Below, in pieces: positions 63,280-64,000 of a stretch of DNA of 64,000 nucleotides. A program made the position numbers and the translations under genes. The notes under the pieces were generated by a model, which saw only the letters and a list, made by a program, of their open reading frames with translations, made no database searches and was not told the origin of the DNA. How positions within the stretch are numbered: the first letter of the stretch is position 1; every line of letters begins with the position of its first letter. This DNA comes from Parapristionchus giblindavisi (Eukaryota > Nematoda > Chromadorea > Rhabditida > Diplogasteridae), in contig CALSFV010000256.1 in assembly GCA_943737045.1 (NCBI GenBank), positions 124,001-188,000 on the forward strand, written 5' to 3'.

Positions 63280-64000
63280 GTTAGTAGATTGATAATATTA
63301 TTAGTTATGACAAAAGTTCTGGCGAAATGCCCATCCCTGCTCCCTCTGAAAAGTTGTGTTGGAACAAACATGAAACGCGCGACTGGCTGGTGTATGATGC
63401 GTGTGATCTCCTTGCATTTCAAAGTTGCATCAAACTTGATTTGTATTGTCATACCTAACCATGGAATTGTCATCGGTCGTCATTGTCATGTCTCGTCTCG
63501 ATAGTGAAACCGGGATCTCACAGGAGTAGACACTTTTGTGTCATTCTGTTTCACATCTGTTGATTGAACCAATGTTTCATGAACAACTAATCGATAGATA
63601 GATTCTTAATGGCTGATAGACATCTTTTAAAGGTACACCAGAGCTAATTTTGAAACTCTCCGCTCTGGCAATGCTCTCTCGCTTGCTTTGTCTACGAGAG
63701 AGCGTCGTTGAGCGGAGAGAAATTAGCTCGAGTGTGATAGAACGCTGTTCTCGAATGGAGAAAAGACCTGTCACAATCAGAGATTGAGGAATAAAAAATT
63801 CTGTGAAATTTTCCCCTGCCCCTGACTTACTCTTCTGCATTTAGTACTGTTTAACAGTAATAAACTTTATTATCTACAAAATACTGAAAACAAAATAAAT
63901 GAAAATACTGAGCATTTAATAGATACATAAATTTATTGTATTATAATGATAAAATGAAAATAAAATTAAATAAATAAATAAATTTAAAAAAAAGATAATA
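63280..64000. other. Intron of the exostosin-like gene, with a GAGAG palindrome
   Basis: No further exon was found. 63628-63741 is a well-preserved GAGAG palindrome (AAAGGTACACCAGAGCTAATTTTG at the left, AAATTAGCTCGAGTGTG at the right). The last 150 bases are AT-rich. Confidence 0.5.
63628..63741. repeat. GAGAG palindromic repeat, best-preserved copy
   Basis: The halves GAAACTCTCCGCTC and GAGCGGAGAG and the outer CAGAGCTAATTT/AAATTAGCTC pair, with the ACGAGAGAGC turn in the middle. Confidence 0.7.

Overview
The window is eukaryotic nuclear DNA, almost certainly from a nematode. The genes are split into many small exons with TTTCAG-type acceptors. Several first coding exons start just after a consensus acceptor, as expected for spliced-leader trans-splicing. 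The ortholog set (FBXL2/20-like, KCTD10/13/TNFAIP1-like, kynurenine formamidase, RAB-33, TAF11, RIB-2/EXTL3-like) is ordinary metazoan. The spread of TACCGTA/TACGGTA heptamers and GATCTTTGATC strings through the introns makes me suspect a diplogastrid such as Pristionchus, but that is a guess.

Layout. 38-2231 (+): 3' half of an FBXL F-box/LRR gene ending in a CaaX box. 2468-4098: non-LTR retrotransposon remnant between 375-bp direct repeats. 4.7-20 kb: three copies of one secreted-protein family, two on minus (one broken) and one on plus, each with a signal-peptide exon and a mature-domain exon in the same splice phase. Transposons lie between and inside the copies, including a foldback element with minisatellite arms. 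21.5-24.2 kb (-): KCTD/BACURD adaptor, divergent from 24.6-26.8 kb (+) kynurenine formamidase. 28.5-35.7 kb (-): two paralogous multi-span membrane proteins with Pro-rich tails; the second has its first coding exon split by two back-to-back transposons sharing TTAA targets. 36-40.7 kb: a transposon field with no gene seen. 41-43.5 kb (-): secreted Cys-rich protein with a 1.8-kb transposon seven bases before its ATG. 46.2-49.8 kb (-): RAB-33 with a long N-terminal extension. 50.5-59.0 kb (-): TAF11 with a 6-kb transposon-filled intron. 59.4-63.3 kb (+): 5' part of a RIB-2/EXTL3-like glycosyltransferase that runs off the window.

The host genes do not form a pathway. The unusual content is the mobile DNA: many long inverted-repeat elements whose ends and target-site duplications can be read directly. 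They include TTAA-flanked families, 8-bp-TSD (hAT-like) MITEs and foldbacks, a TA-flanked element and a TTA-flanked element. Several are nested, and several sit in exons, 5'UTRs or next to start codons. All gene models were built by hand from splice signals, reading phase and paralog or family comparison. I ran no database search.
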